From: Rhizobium sp. 16-488-2b
GTDB lineage: Bacteria > Pseudomonadota > Alphaproteobacteria > Rhizobiales > Rhizobiaceae
Assembly (NCBI RefSeq): GCF_017741815.1
Contig: NZ_JAGHMF010000011.1
Coordinates: 18,812 to 82,811, forward strand
Length of the DNA stretch: 64,000 nt
Direction of reading: 5' to 3'
A program made the translations under genes and the position numbers. This document shows, one piece after another, positions 18,806-28,130 of the stretch (position 1 is the stretch's first letter; each line of letters begins with the position of its first letter). Under the pieces are notes generated by a model that worked only from the letters and a program-made list of their open reading frames with translations, made no database searches and had not been told where the DNA came from.

Positions 18806-19459
18806 CTAACCAGCGCCGCCGTTGACCGGATCGCTCTCAAGCTGAGCGTCGCGGACCGGTAGAGCCTGCTCAGGCTTATCGAGCCCGTGGCGCTTTTCGA
18901 AATTGCTCCAGCTTCGATCCATCGCATAGGCGGATGACAGATGCGGGATGCCGACATGACCGAAGGCGAAGGACAGCTGACGCTCGGCAACGTCCTCCGT
19001 GACATTGGCGATCTGCTGGCTGTAGAGCACCGAGGCCAGCCCCGTCCGGTCGGCGCCGGAGAGGCAATGGATCAGGATAGGCTTCGGCGCGTCGCGCATG
19101 ATGGCAACGAGGCGATCGGCCTTTTCGGCGGTAAGAATCTTCGAAGCGGACATCGGGAAATCGACATGTTCGACACCCAGCCGCTCGGATACCGCAACCT
19201 CCTCCGACCACCACTTCGCGTATCCGGAATTGCCACGCAAATTGACGACGGTCTTGATGCCGTTGTCACGGATATAGCGCTCAAGCTGGGATGGCGACGG
19301 CTGGGCGGAGCGATAAAGTTGCCCGGCTATGACAGTATGAAAATTTCCGGTCAATTGGAGATAGCCGGCGTATCCACCGAGGGTCAGACCAGCGAAAAGA
19401 ACAAGGCCGCCGGCAACCTTAGCCGCACGTGGAATGCGAAGTCGTTTCAGTGCGCGCAA
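18806..19459 (-). CDS. Membrane-anchored PTP/dual-specificity-like phosphatase, copy 1
   Basis: 217 aa. One N-terminal membrane helix (VAGGLVLFAGLTLGGYAGYL) is followed by a periplasmic phosphatase domain with the Cys-x5-Arg signature IHCLSGADRTG and an upstream general-acid region (VVNLRGNS). TTG 19459 is preferred over the first TTG (19471), because GGAG lies 6 nt upstream of it. It is very similar in order and motifs to the copy at 21490-22074, for example GYLQLTGNFH versus GYLQLSGNFH. Placement beside eptA genes suggests action on phosphorylated envelope lipids; the substrate is unproven. Confidence 0.82.
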   Translation of the reverse strand: MRALKRLRIPRAAKVAGGLVLFAGLTLGGYAGYLQLTGNFHTVIAGQLYRSAQPSPSQLERYIRDNGIKTVVNLRGNSGYAKWWSEEVAVSERLGVEHVDFPMSASKILTAEKADRLVAIMRDAPKPILIHCLSGADRTGLASVLYSQQIANVTEDVAERQLSFAFGHVGIPHLSSAYAMDRSWSNFEKRHGLDKPEQALPVRDAQLESDPVNGGAG

Positions 19460-19619
19460 AAGTATCTCCAAGAAACAATCGAGAGATACACTCTATGCTG
19501 GGTGCTGCTGACACTAGCCTGAAGCGAGAATGACAATATTGCGACAGTGGAATCTGCTCACGCCTGCGTCCGGCAAACGCTCGACGATCATTGAATGATA
19601 GCCGGCTACATTATTTCCG

Positions 19620-19657
19620 CAAAAAAGGAGGCCGGAGCGGGAGCCGCCCCGGCCTCC
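19620..19657 (-). terminator. Rho-independent terminator of eptA2
   Basis: On the minus strand a 9-bp GC-rich stem (arms 19649-19657 and 19627-19635) is followed by six T residues (19621-19626 read on the opposite strand). It lies 20 nt after the eptA2 stop, so it separates eptA2 from the downstream phosphatase/response-regulator pair. Confidence 0.8.
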
Positions 19658-19676
19658 CATATGTCATTATCTGCTA

Positions 19677-21377
19677 TCAGTTCACGCCTGCAGACACCTT
19701 CGCGCTGGCGACGTGTGCAGCGGCCTTGCGGCAACCGGAGAAGACATCCAGCGCGGGATCGTAGACCTTCGTGGAGACATCCATCAGACCGAGCACGCTA
19801 TGGAAGACATTGTCGTGCGAGGTCGGCTTGTTGGCGTTTGCGGCAAGGCACGCCGTGTCATAGCCGGCAGAGGCCTGCAGATCATCGGATAACCAGACCA
19901 CGAAGGGCACGTGGGTTTGCTGGATGGGAGCAACGACATAAGGCGTGCCGTGTAGATAAAGGCCGTTCTCGCCAAGGGATTCGCCGTGGTCGGAAAAGTA
20001 GACGACCGACGCCGTCATCTTGTCCGCGCGCTGCTTCATCTTGTCGATCACCGCCGACACGATGTGATCCGTATAAAGGATGGTGTTGTCGTAGGCGTTG
20101 CGGATTTCTTCCGGCGAGCAGCTTCCAAAGTCGTTGGCGCGGCAATCCGGCTGGAAGCGACGGTATTCTTCCGGGTAGCGAGCGTAGTATGCCGGGCCGT
20201 GGCTGCCGAGCTGGTGCAGCACAAGCACGCTATCGCCTTTCACCTGGTCCAGCCACGCATCCATCTTGTCGAGTAGGATCGCATCCAGGCATTCGCCATC
20301 CTTGCAGAAACGGGGATCGGCGGTGTCGGGAAGGAACTGATACGGTATCCGGTCGGTGACATGGTAGCTGCCGGTGTCGTTGTCGAGCCAGGATACGGAC
20401 ACGTTGGCATGGCCGAGCACATCGAGAACGTTCTCGGTTTCGAGCGCCTTGCGATGCGTATAGGCCGTTCTCGGGTAGACCGAGAACAGGCATGGGATCG
20501 AGATGGCTGTGGCGGTTCCGCAGCTGCTGGTGTTGGGGAAATAGACGACGTTCTGCTTGGCCAGCTCCGGATTGGTATCGCGCTCATAGCCACCAAGCGA
20601 GAAGTCCTGCGCGCGCGCCGTTTCGCCGGCGACGACAATCAGCACGCGCGGCTTCGTCGTGCCGGCGGTGTTGACGCGATGGGCGTCCGTGCCCAGCGGC
20701 TGGGCGACGATGTTTGCATCCTGGCCGGAGGAGATCGCGAAGCGAAGAGCACTGGTGATCGGAACGAAGGGATTGAGCGTGTCGAGCAGATCCTTGTGAG
20801 CGCGCCCGACGCCGGCGAAGGTGCGATAGTCGCCAATCCCAATCGCCGCGAAGACCGCAGCGCATACCAGGATGACCGCCGTGTTGTGCGCGAGCTTCTT
20901 CAGGATCGGCCGGTGACGAATACGCACCCAGAGGATTAGCAGCGATGGAATGATGCCGGTGAGCAGGAGGTGCAAGGCAAAACGAGGCGTAACCAGGTGC
21001 CCGGCTTCGGCGCCGGTCGACACCGCAGCATTGCGGATCATTTCCTTGTCGACGATCACGCCGAACGAATCGGTGAACCAGGAAGCGGCCGATGCCGCGA
21101 TGACGAAGAAGATCAGGAAGGGCTTGGTGATGTATTTCGCAGAGAAAAAGGTGATAACACCCATGCTCGCCGCTGCGATGCCGATCACGAAGATCGTGAA
21201 ACCGAAACGATCCGCTGCAAAATAACCAAATGCCTTCGTCCAGAACGTGCGGTTGGTGACGATCAGCAGATAGGCGGTCGTCAACAGGCAGAGCGTCACG
21301 CTTCCGATTTCAGGTCGAAAGAAGCGCGACGCGCCTCGGGGTTTACTGTCGTTCAATTCGGTGTCTCCGCAATACAT
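19677..21377 (-). CDS. eptA: Phosphoethanolamine transferase EptA-type, copy 2
   Basis: 566 aa from ATG 21377 (ATG 21392 is an alternative). It has N-terminal membrane helices, then VVAGETARAQDFSLGGY, the nucleophile segment SCGTATAISIPCLFS, HQLGSHGPAYYARYP and FSDHGESLGENGLYLHG, the same catalytic set as copy 1. Shared stretches such as FSAKYITKPFLIF and WFTDSFGVI show that the two copies are paralogues. It follows the copy-2 phosphatase gene by 112 nt on the same strand and ends at a strong terminator. The target (lipid A, core or glucan) is not known. Confidence 0.92.
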   Translation of the reverse strand: MYCGDTELNDSKPRGASRFFRPEIGSVTLCLLTTAYLLIVTNRTFWTKAFGYFAADRFGFTIFVIGIAAASMGVITFFSAKYITKPFLIFFVIAASAASWFTDSFGVIVDKEMIRNAAVSTGAEAGHLVTPRFALHLLLTGIIPSLLILWVRIRHRPILKKLAHNTAVILVCAAVFAAIGIGDYRTFAGVGRAHKDLLDTLNPFVPITSALRFAISSGQDANIVAQPLGTDAHRVNTAGTTKPRVLIVVAGETARAQDFSLGGYERDTNPELAKQNVVYFPNTSSCGTATAISIPCLFSVYPRTAYTHRKALETENVLDVLGHANVSVSWLDNDTGSYHVTDRIPYQFLPDTADPRFCKDGECLDAILLDKMDAWLDQVKGDSVLVLHQLGSHGPAYYARYPEEYRRFQPDCRANDFGSCSPEEIRNAYDNTILYTDHIVSAVIDKMKQRADKMTASVVYFSDHGESLGENGLYLHGTPYVVAPIQQTHVPFVVWLSDDLQASAGYDTACLAANANKPTSHDNVFHSVLGLMDVSTKVYDPALDVFSGCRKAAAHVASAKVSAGVN

Positions 21378-21489
21378 GCCGCGGGACCCCATCGGAAAAC
21401 GATGGCCAAATCCCGCCTATCGTTGACGGGATGCCTGCCTTTTCTGACACAAGCCTGAAAGCGCGTCTCAGCCCAAAGCTATTCGCGCC

Positions 21490-22074
21490 TCAGCCTTTGA
21501 TGCCATAATGTGTTTCCAGACGGTCCCAGCTGACGTCCATCGCATAGACGGATGAAATGTGCGGGATGGCGACATGGCCGTAGCGAACGGAAAGCTGGCG
21601 CTCAGCGACATCCTCCCTGACGCTGGCGATCTGCTGGCTGTAGATCACCGATACCAAGCCGGTGCGGTCGGCGCCGCTCTGGCAATGGATAAGGATCGGC
21701 TTGGGCGCGGCCTTCATGATCGCAACGAGTTCATCGGCGCGCTCCGGCGTAAGCACCGTTCCAGACGACATGGCGAAGTCGATATGTTCGACGCCAAGCT
21801 GCCGCGCCGTCTCGATCTCCGCATTGTACCACTGCGCGTTCACGTTCTCGCCGCGCAGATTGATGATCGTCTTGATACCGTGGTCGCGAACATGCTTCTC
21901 CAGTTGCGCCGGGGACAGCTGCGCGGAGCGGTACAGCTGGTCTCTGACCACGCGATGGAAGTTTCCGCTCAGCTGCAGATAACCGATATAGCCGCCAAAA
22001 AGCGCGCCGGCGAGCAGCACACCAGCGGCAACGGACCGCAACATCTTTCCACTATTGGCAAAAAAGCTCTTCAC
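21490..22074 (-). CDS. Membrane-anchored PTP/dual-specificity-like phosphatase, copy 2
   Basis: 194 aa from GTG 22074, which has GAGG 6 nt upstream. An N-terminal helix (MLRSVAAGVLLAGALFGGYIGYL) is followed by the phosphatase domain with IHCQSGADRTGLVSVIYS. The long frame upstream to 22323 reads through tRNA-Ser and is an artefact. It lies upstream of eptA2 on the same strand, mirroring the PTP/eptA association of copy 1. It probably works in the periplasm on a phosphorylated lipid or glycan; this is inference from topology and context. Confidence 0.82.
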   Translation of the reverse strand: MKSFFANSGKMLRSVAAGVLLAGALFGGYIGYLQLSGNFHRVVRDQLYRSAQLSPAQLEKHVRDHGIKTIINLRGENVNAQWYNAEIETARQLGVEHIDFAMSSGTVLTPERADELVAIMKAAPKPILIHCQSGADRTGLVSVIYSQQIASVREDVAERQLSVRYGHVAIPHISSVYAMDVSWDRLETHYGIKG

Positions 22075-22203
22075 TGCAAACCTCAATAATCGAAGTACGC
22101 AGGGAGTTTGATCGTTGAGGCTGACGGCCACCTGAAGAGCCGCGCACAGCGGACGTTTGTCCGGTGTGGGCTCAGTCGGTTTAGTTCGATAATTTGCCGA
22201 AAA

Positions 22204-22293
22204 TGGCGGATGGGGTGGGATTCGAACCCACGGTACGGTTCCCCGCACGACGGTTTTCAAGACCGTTGCCTTAAACCACTCGGCCACCCATCC
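22204..22293 (-). tRNA. tRNA-Ser (UGA anticodon)
   Basis: 90 nt including an encoded CCA. The acceptor stem GGATGGG/CCCATCC is perfect, the anticodon loop reads CTTGAAA with anticodon TGA, the T-arm is GGGTTCGAATCCC, and there is a long class-II variable arm (GTGCGGGGAACCGTAC region) as expected for serine tRNA. Confidence 0.97.
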
Positions 22294-22480
22294 AGCGCAC
22301 CAAATCTGATGGCCCGGCGGCAAAATGCGCGCACCTTGGGTGTCACCAAATCAGGTTTCGAAGGCTTTAAGCTGCTTCGTCGGCACCGTCAACCAGCCCG
22401 GCCGCGTCTTCGCGCCGTGATCTCGCATAATGGCGCGGGAGCACGAGCGAAGACGTCGGATGAGCGAAGGAAAAAGACGA

Positions 22481-22687
22481 TCAGTGCGCGGTGGTTTTGC
22501 GGTTCGCCAGCAGAAGAATATAATCATCGGCGGCATCGGCAATCGCCATCGCCACCTCGGCCGCCGCCCAGCCGTTCTTCTGCGCTTCCCTGATAATCTG
22601 GTGGAGTGCTGGTTCGACGTCGGCGCGGCAATCGAGCAAACGCTGGTCGTGGTTGGTGTCACTGCGAGCTGACTGAAGATTGATCAT
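22481..22687 (-). CDS. Conserved small hypothetical protein
   Basis: 68 aa, acidic and helical (CRADVEPALHQIIREAQKNG, AAAEVAMAIADAADDYILLL). GAGGGG lies about 8 nt before the ATG, and the frame has normal rhizobial codon use, unlike the overlapping 103-aa frame that is rich in Arg/Pro. I recall similar short proteins in Rhizobium genomes but know no function. It lies alone between tRNA-Ser and an AT-rich gap. Confidence 0.65.
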   Translation of the reverse strand: MINLQSARSDTNHDQRLLDCRADVEPALHQIIREAQKNGWAAAEVAMAIADAADDYILLLANRKTTAH

Positions 22688-23329
22688 CTCTGTTACCCCT
22701 CATGTCCAAGGCTGTACCATGACATAGATTGCAGGTTGAGCAAGGGATTGCTGATCAAAACCTAAATTTTGCCAGCGGATGAGGTTTTTCAACGACACTC
22801 GCCTAAAGCGATCAGTCATGCAACCTGACCGAAAGTGATGCGAATGGGGTGATAAATATGTTCCATAGTTGGCGATACATCATTGAAAATGATGAAACAT
22901 ACTTCGGCATCGACAAAACAACCAAACAACATCTATCGCACCGTCAAAGTTCTACATAGTATTATCCAAGACAATCGAGATCACATCGATACCATGTTTC
23001 CGCATTTATATTCGAACATATTTTGTCTCTATGTATCATCCTAAATTCTTCTAAAGGTTGATTTTATATAAACCACAAAGCGGCGCCAAAATAACATTGC
23101 GACCAAAATGGATCATCATGTGAGAGACCTCTGCTCATCGAAGCGCGCGCCACGTCCAATCACTCCACAATGTGTCGAGTAATTTCATAAAAATCCCCCG
23201 GTAGTTGTATTTCACATTTGCGTGATTTCCTGCGTCGTGGCGAACATCTGGGTAAGATGATCGATCAACCAAAGCACAGTTGTCACAAGCGTCTTCTTTG
23301 GCGAATTCGGCGTGCCGACAATCGGATGC
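22688..23329. other. AT-rich intergenic stretch with no recognised gene
   Basis: 642 bp. By hand count 22861-23100 is about 35% GC, against about 65% in flanking genes. The only start-to-stop frame of note encodes 33 aa (22858-22959, MFHSWRYIIENDETYFGID...) and lacks a good ribosome-binding site. No IS ends or direct repeats of the tRNA were found. It may be a remnant of transferred DNA or a regulatory/sRNA region. Confidence 0.5.
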
Positions 23330-23330
23330 A

Positions 23331-23361
23331 AAAAGGGCCGAGCTCCACAGCCCGGCCCTTT
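23331..23361 (-). terminator. Rho-independent terminator after the DUF883-like gene
   Basis: The 9-bp stem AAAGGGCCG/CGGCCCTTT (arms 23332-23340 and 23353-23361) is followed on the minus strand by a short T-run. It lies 21 nt beyond the stop of the small ElaB/YqjD-like gene. Confidence 0.75.
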
Positions 23362-23381
23362 CGATCTCATTTCAGAAAATT

Positions 23382-23663
23382 CTATCTGCGGCTCATCAGG
23401 CCAAACAGGTATGCCACGCCGGCGGTCACCGCGATGGCAAGGATCGGCTCTTCGCGCACCTTGTCGCGAACGCGCTCGGTCAAAACTGAGGCCTCATCAG
23501 CAACGGCGGTCTTTGCACCCTGCCCCAGCGCGACAACGCTCTCGGACAAACGCGCCAGGTCTTCCCGCAATGCGGCGACCTGCGCGGACAGATCGTCCGT
23601 TGCAATCTCCGCCTTGACGCGCGCGGCTGTGGACTGTGCGGAGGCGGTTTTCATGTCGGCCAT
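23382..23663 (-). CDS. DUF883/ElaB-YqjD-like membrane-anchored helical protein
   Basis: 93 aa. ATG 23663 has AGGAG 6 nt upstream. A long amphipathic helix (SAQVAALREDLARLSESVVALGQ) is followed by a C-terminal hydrophobic segment, ILAIAVTAGVAYLFGLMSRR, as in the ElaB/YqjD family of tail-anchored inner-membrane proteins that bind ribosomes in E. coli. It is monocistronic with its own terminator and divergent from ppiD. Confidence 0.75.
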   Translation of the reverse strand: MADMKTASAQSTAARVKAEIATDDLSAQVAALREDLARLSESVVALGQGAKTAVADEASVLTERVRDKVREEPILAIAVTAGVAYLFGLMSRR

Positions 23664-23881
23664 TGTTTGCTCCTGTTTCTTGGGGATGCTGCTCAACGAA
23701 ATAGCGCCGTCAAAGGTTCCGCGAAAGAGCATCTTTTGTCTTCGATCGGCGTCGCGAAACACGGCTGGTATAGCGCAGATGTTTTCGCGCGATAACCCTT
23801 CAATTCCTGATGCGTTTGCTCTAAGGAACGTCCAATGCTTTGCCCGCGAACGGGCGAATATAATGCGAGGTTTGCGTTTCG

Positions 23882-25774
23882 ATGTTCGATCTTCTGCGTA
23901 GAGCTGCCCGGACCTGGGCGGCCAAGCTCCTGATGCTGCTCCTGGTCGCCTCTTTCGGCATTTGGGGTGTGTCACACTCCCTGCTGACCGGCAGCACCAG
24001 CACGACCGTGGTGACGGTCGGCGACCAGCAGGTCGACGTCAACGAGTTCCGCCTCGCCTATCAGCGCCAGGTCTCGAACCTCAGCCAGCAGTTCGGCATG
24101 CGCCTGACACCCGATCAGGCCCGCGCCTTCGGCGTCGAGCAGCAGGTGATTTCGCAGCTGGTGGCCGGCGCTTCGCTCGACCAGCTCGCCGCCGACATGG
24201 GGCTCGGCCTCTCCGAAGATCGTCTCGCCCAGCTGATTGGTGACGATCCGGCGTTCAAGGCCGTCAACGGCCAGTTCGACCGTTCGCTGTTCACCTCGCG
24301 CCTGCGCAACGCCGGCATCCGCGAGGACGACTATATCAAGGAGCGCAGCAAGGTCGCGGTTCGCAGCCAGATCGTCGATGCGATCTCGAACGGCTTCACG
24401 CCGCCGAAGACGTTGGTCGATTCGCTGAAGCTCTACCGCCAGGAAAGCCGCGGCATCGACTACCTGCTGCTGACGAACGCCAATATCGAGCCGATCAAGG
24501 CGCCGGCTGACGATGTTCTGGCCAAGTGGTTCGAAGGCGCCAAGGCGCGCTATCGTGCGCCCGAATATCGCAAGTTCACCTATCTGAAACTGCAGCCGGC
24601 CGACATCGCAGACGCCGGAACGGTGACCGACGATCAGATCCGTGAGGACTTCGAAAAGCGCAAGGACGCCTATCGTACGCCGGAAAGCCGCACGATCGAG
24701 CAGCTGACCTTCCAGAACAAGGACCTCGCCAACGCGGCCGCAAATGCGCTCAAGACCGGCACGACCTTCGACCAGCTGGTGACCGACCAGGGCAAGACCG
24801 CCAATGACGTCATGCTCGGCGAGTTCACCAAGGACAAGGTTCCCGACCAGTCCGTTGCCGACGCGGCCTTCGCCGTTTCCCGCAATGGCGCCACCTCGCC
24901 TGTCGTCGAGGGTAGCTTCGGCCCGGTTATCCTGCGCATCACCAACATCAAGCCGGAGAGCGCCAAGAGCTTCGACGAGGTCAAGGAAGACCTGCGCAAG
25001 CAGCTTGCCGTCGCCAATGCGTCGCAGCAGATGATCACCGTTCACGATCAGATCGAAGACCTGCGCAGCTCCGGCTCGACGCTCGACCAGATCGCCACGC
25101 AGCTGAAGCTCAAGGCCGTGACCGTCGACGCCGTCGATGCAACGGGCCTCGACAAGGCCGGCAATGAGATCAAGGACATCCCGGAGAAGCAGCAGGTGCT
25201 GGGCGCGGTGTTCCGTGCCGAAGCTGGTGCTGATATCCCGTCGCTCTCGATCGGTACGGATGGCTATCTGTGGTTTGCTCTCGGCGACATCACGCCCGAG
25301 CGCGACCGTCCGCTTGCCGAAGTTCACGACAAGGCCGTCGCCGACTGGACCGCCGAGCAGCAGAAGACGGAGCTCGCCAAGAAGGCGGACGAGCTGAAGC
25401 AGCAGGCCCAGAAGGGTACCTCGCTTGCCGACATCGCCGCACCGTTCGGCATTCAGGTCGAGAGCAAGAGCGGCATCACTCGCGGCATGGACGACGTGGT
25501 TCTTGGCACCGGCGGCGTCAACGCCTCCTTCTCTGGCCCGATCGACACGATCGCAACCGCTATCGGCGCCGATCCGACGACGCAGATCCTGATGAAGGTG
25601 ACAGAAGTGAACACCGAGCCGACCGGCGACGTGCTTGCCAACCAGGACCAGCAGATCAACGCGATCGCCAACGCCGCCGGCGACGACATCCTGGACCAGA
25701 TGGTCTCCCTGCTGCAGACGCAGTATGGCGTGTCGATCAACCAGCAGCTCGCCGAACAGGCAGCCTCGCGCTAA
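23882..25774 (+). CDS. ppiD: Peptidyl-prolyl cis-trans isomerase PpiD/SurA-like
   Basis: 630 aa. An N-terminal inner-membrane helix (AAKLLMLLLVASFGIWGVS) is followed by a SurA_N-like chaperone domain (residues about 40-190), a divergent parvulin domain (about 230-360; DQLVTDQGKTANDVMLGEF) and a C-terminal SurA-like region. It assists folding of outer-membrane proteins in the periplasm. It opens the rightward ppiD-trpD-trpC-moaC-moeA cluster, a common alphaproteobacterial order. The start fits the membrane anchor. Confidence 0.9.
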   Translation: MFDLLRRAARTWAAKLLMLLLVASFGIWGVSHSLLTGSTSTTVVTVGDQQVDVNEFRLAYQRQVSNLSQQFGMRLTPDQARAFGVEQQVISQLVAGASLDQLAADMGLGLSEDRLAQLIGDDPAFKAVNGQFDRSLFTSRLRNAGIREDDYIKERSKVAVRSQIVDAISNGFTPPKTLVDSLKLYRQESRGIDYLLLTNANIEPIKAPADDVLAKWFEGAKARYRAPEYRKFTYLKLQPADIADAGTVTDDQIREDFEKRKDAYRTPESRTIEQLTFQNKDLANAAANALKTGTTFDQLVTDQGKTANDVMLGEFTKDKVPDQSVADAAFAVSRNGATSPVVEGSFGPVILRITNIKPESAKSFDEVKEDLRKQLAVANASQQMITVHDQIEDLRSSGSTLDQIATQLKLKAVTVDAVDATGLDKAGNEIKDIPEKQQVLGAVFRAEAGADIPSLSIGTDGYLWFALGDITPERDRPLAEVHDKAVADWTAEQQKTELAKKADELKQQAQKGTSLADIAAPFGIQVESKSGITRGMDDVVLGTGGVNASFSGPIDTIATAIGADPTTQILMKVTEVNTEPTGDVLANQDQQINAIANAAGDDILDQMVSLLQTQYGVSINQQLAEQAASR

Positions 25775-25789
25775 GGGGAAGATGAACGC

Positions 25790-26806
25790 ATGACCGATCT
25801 GAAGCCCCTCCTGGCGAAGGCCGCAAGCCGCGAACCTCTGACACGTGAGGAGGCCCGCGAGGCCTTCGACATCCTGATGTCCGGCCAGGCGACGCCCTCT
25901 CAGATCGGCGGCTTTCTGATGGCGCTGCGCGTTCGCGGCGAGACAGTCGACGAGATCGTCGGCGCCGTCACCACCATGCGCTCGAAGATGCTGACGGTGG
26001 AAGCGCCAGCCGATGCCATCGACATCGTCGGCACCGGCGGTGACGCCAGCGGCACCTACAACATCTCGACGCTGGCGGCCCTGATCGTCGCCGGCGCCGG
26101 CGTACCGGTCGCCAAGCACGGCAACCGCGCACTCAGCTCCAAATCGGGTGCTGCCGACAGCCTGGCTGCGCTGGGCGTCAAGCTCGACGTGACGCCTGAG
26201 GTCATCTCGCGCTGCATCCGCGAAGCCGGCGTCGGCTTCATGTTCGCGCAGCAGCACCACTCGGCCATGCGCCATGTCGGCCCGTCGCGTGTCGAACTCG
26301 GCACGCGCACGATCTTCAACGTTCTCGGCCCGCTCTCCAATCCGGCCGGCGTTCGCCGCCAGCTGCTCGGCGTCTACTCGCCGCAACTCGTCATGCCGAT
26401 CGCCGAAGTGATGCGCGATCTTGGCTCTGAGAGCGTCTGGGTCGTGCACGGCAATGGCCTCGACGAGATCACCACGACGGGCAAGACCAGCGTCGCAGCA
26501 CTCGAGAACGGCAAGATCAAAAGCTTCGAGCTGTCGCCTAGCGATTTCGGCGTCGATACGGTCGAGCTTCAGGCGATCAAGGGCGGCGATGGCGTTGTCA
26601 ACGCCGCTGCCTTGCGCGATGTGCTGAGCGGCGCGAAGAATGCCTATCGCGATATCGCGCTTGCCAATGCCGCCGCATCGCTCGTTATCGCCGGCAAGGC
26701 CGAGACGTTGCGCGACGGCATGCGGCTTGCCGCGCAGTCGCTCGACAGCGGCGCCACCGCGGGTGCGCTCGACAAACTTGTCGCCGTATCCAACGACCTC
26801 GACTAG
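25790..26806 (+). CDS. trpD: Anthranilate phosphoribosyltransferase
   Basis: 338 aa, the normal length. Diagnostic motifs are the PRPP-binding [16 protein letters not shown] and [21 protein letters not shown], then [18 protein letters not shown] and [11 protein letters not shown]. It catalyses step 2 of tryptophan synthesis. It lies 15 nt after ppiD and 9 nt before trpC. Confidence 0.98.
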   Translation: MTDLKPLLAKAASREPLTREEAREAFDILMSGQATPSQIGGFLMALRVRGETVDEIVGAVTTMRSKMLTVEAPADAIDIVGTGGDASGTYNISTLAALIVAGAGVPVAKHGNRALSSKSGAADSLAALGVKLDVTPEVISRCIREAGVGFMFAQQHHSAMRHVGPSRVELGTRTIFNVLGPLSNPAGVRRQLLGVYSPQLVMPIAEVMRDLGSESVWVVHGNGLDEITTTGKTSVAALENGKIKSFELSPSDFGVDTVELQAIKGGDGVVNAAALRDVLSGAKNAYRDIALANAAASLVIAGKAETLRDGMRLAAQSLDSGATAGALDKLVAVSNDLD

Positions 26807-26815
26807 GATACCGCC

Positions 26816-27628
26816 ATGACCGACATTCTGCAGAAGATCGAACTCTACAAGCGCGAAGAGATCGCCGCTGCGAAGGCCAAGGTATCGCTCGCCGATCTGA
26901 AGGCGATGCAGCAGGACCAGACCGCGCCGCGCGGTTTCCACAAGGCGCTGGTCTCCAAGCGCGATGCGGGCCAGTTCGGTCTGATCGCGGAAATCAAGAA
27001 GGCAAGCCCGTCCAAGGGACTGATCCGTCCTGATTTCGATCCGCCAGCGCTGGCCAAGGCTTACGAGCTTGGCGGCGCGGCCTGCCTGTCCGTGCTCACG
27101 GATACGCCGAGCTTTCAGGGCGCGCCCGAGTTCCTGATGGCGGCACGCGCGGCCTGCAAGCTGCCGGCGCTGCGCAAGGATTTCATGTTCGAGACCTATC
27201 AGGTGCAGGAAGCCCGTGCATGGGGCGCCGATTGCATTCTGCTGATCATGGCCTCGCTCTCCGACAGCGATGCGGCGCGTCTGCAGGACGAGGCTTTCGG
27301 GCTCGGCATGGATGTGCTCGTCGAGGTTCACGACGCCGAAGAAATGGAACGGGCGCTGAAGCTCTCGTCGCCGCTGGTCGGGATCAACAACCGCAACCTC
27401 AGGACCTTCGAGGTCAGCCTCACGGTCAGCGAGGAACTGTCGGCGATGGTGCCGGATGACCAGCTTTTGGTTGGTGAAAGCGGCATCTTCACGCATGAGG
27501 ATTGCAAGCGGCTTCAGGCTTTCGGCATCAACACCTTCCTCGTCGGCGAGAGCTTGATGCGCAAGGATGATGTGACGGCTGCCACGCAGGCGCTGCTGTT
27601 CGGCCAGGCCTCGCTGGCGGCCGAATAA
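26816..27628 (+). CDS. trpC: Indole-3-glycerol phosphate synthase
   Basis: 270 aa TIM barrel. Family motifs are [12 protein letters not shown] (catalytic Lys), [35 protein letters not shown] and [12 protein letters not shown]. It is monofunctional, without TrpF. It is in the trpDC pair; moaC starts one base after its stop. Confidence 0.98.
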   Translation: MTDILQKIELYKREEIAAAKAKVSLADLKAMQQDQTAPRGFHKALVSKRDAGQFGLIAEIKKASPSKGLIRPDFDPPALAKAYELGGAACLSVLTDTPSFQGAPEFLMAARAACKLPALRKDFMFETYQVQEARAWGADCILLIMASLSDSDAARLQDEAFGLGMDVLVEVHDAEEMERALKLSSPLVGINNRNLRTFEVSLTVSEELSAMVPDDQLLVGESGIFTHEDCKRLQAFGINTFLVGESLMRKDDVTAATQALLFGQASLAAE

Positions 27629-27629
27629 G

Positions 27630-28130
27630 ATGAGTAGCGAGAAGGCCGGTCTTACCCATATCGACGCGGCCGGCGAGGCGCATATGGTCGATGTCGGCGA
27701 CAAGGCCGACACCACCCGCATCGCCACCGCTGAGGGCCATGTGAAGATGGCGGCGGCAACACTTCAGCTGATCCTAGAGGGCAACGCCAAGAAGGGCGAC
27801 GTGATCGGCACGGCGCGGCTGGCCGGCATCATGGCCGCCAAGCAGACCAGCAATCTCATCCCGCTCTGCCATCCGCTTATGCTTACGAAGGTTTCGGTCG
27901 AGATTGCCGAGGATAGCGCCCTGCCCGGCCTGCGCGTCACCGCGACCGCCAAGCTTACAGGCAAGACCGGCGTGGAGATGGAAGCACTGACGGCCGTCTC
28001 GGTCGCTTGCCTGACGATCTACGACATGGCCAAGGCGGCAGACAAGGCGATGGAGATCAGCGGCATCCGGCTGCTTGAGAAGTCGGGCGGGAAGTCGGGC
28101 GATTTCAGACATCCGGAGCATGCGAAATGA
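27630..28130 (+). CDS. moaC: Cyclic pyranopterin monophosphate synthase MoaC
   Basis: 166 aa. [42 protein letters not shown] and [23 protein letters not shown] are the standard MoaC blocks. The enzyme forms cyclic pyranopterin monophosphate in molybdenum-cofactor synthesis. Its stop overlaps the moeA start (ATGA), so the two cofactor genes are coupled. MoaA is not in the window. Confidence 0.97.
   Translation: MSSEKAGLTHIDAAGEAHMVDVGDKADTTRIATAEGHVKMAAATLQLILEGNAKKGDVIGTARLAGIMAAKQTSNLIPLCHPLMLTKVSVEIAEDSALPGLRVTATAKLTGKTGVEMEALTAVSVACLTIYDMAKAADKAMEISGIRLLEKSGGKSGDFRHPEHAK

Noticed and set aside
22204..22293. tRNA-Ser as an integration site
   Set aside because: No direct repeat of the tRNA 3' end, integrase or island was found; the AT-rich stretch lies on the 5' side of the tRNA, not the usual 3' side.
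22075..22323. N-terminal extension of the copy-2 phosphatase frame
   Set aside because: It reads through tRNA-Ser (the GTVPWVRIPPHPP-type peptide is a classic tRNA translation artefact); GTG 22074 with GAGG is preferred.
23972..27727. 1251-aa open frame on the minus strand
   Set aside because: It is antisense to ppiD, trpD and trpC, which have clear family motifs; long antisense frames are expected in high-GC codon-biased DNA.
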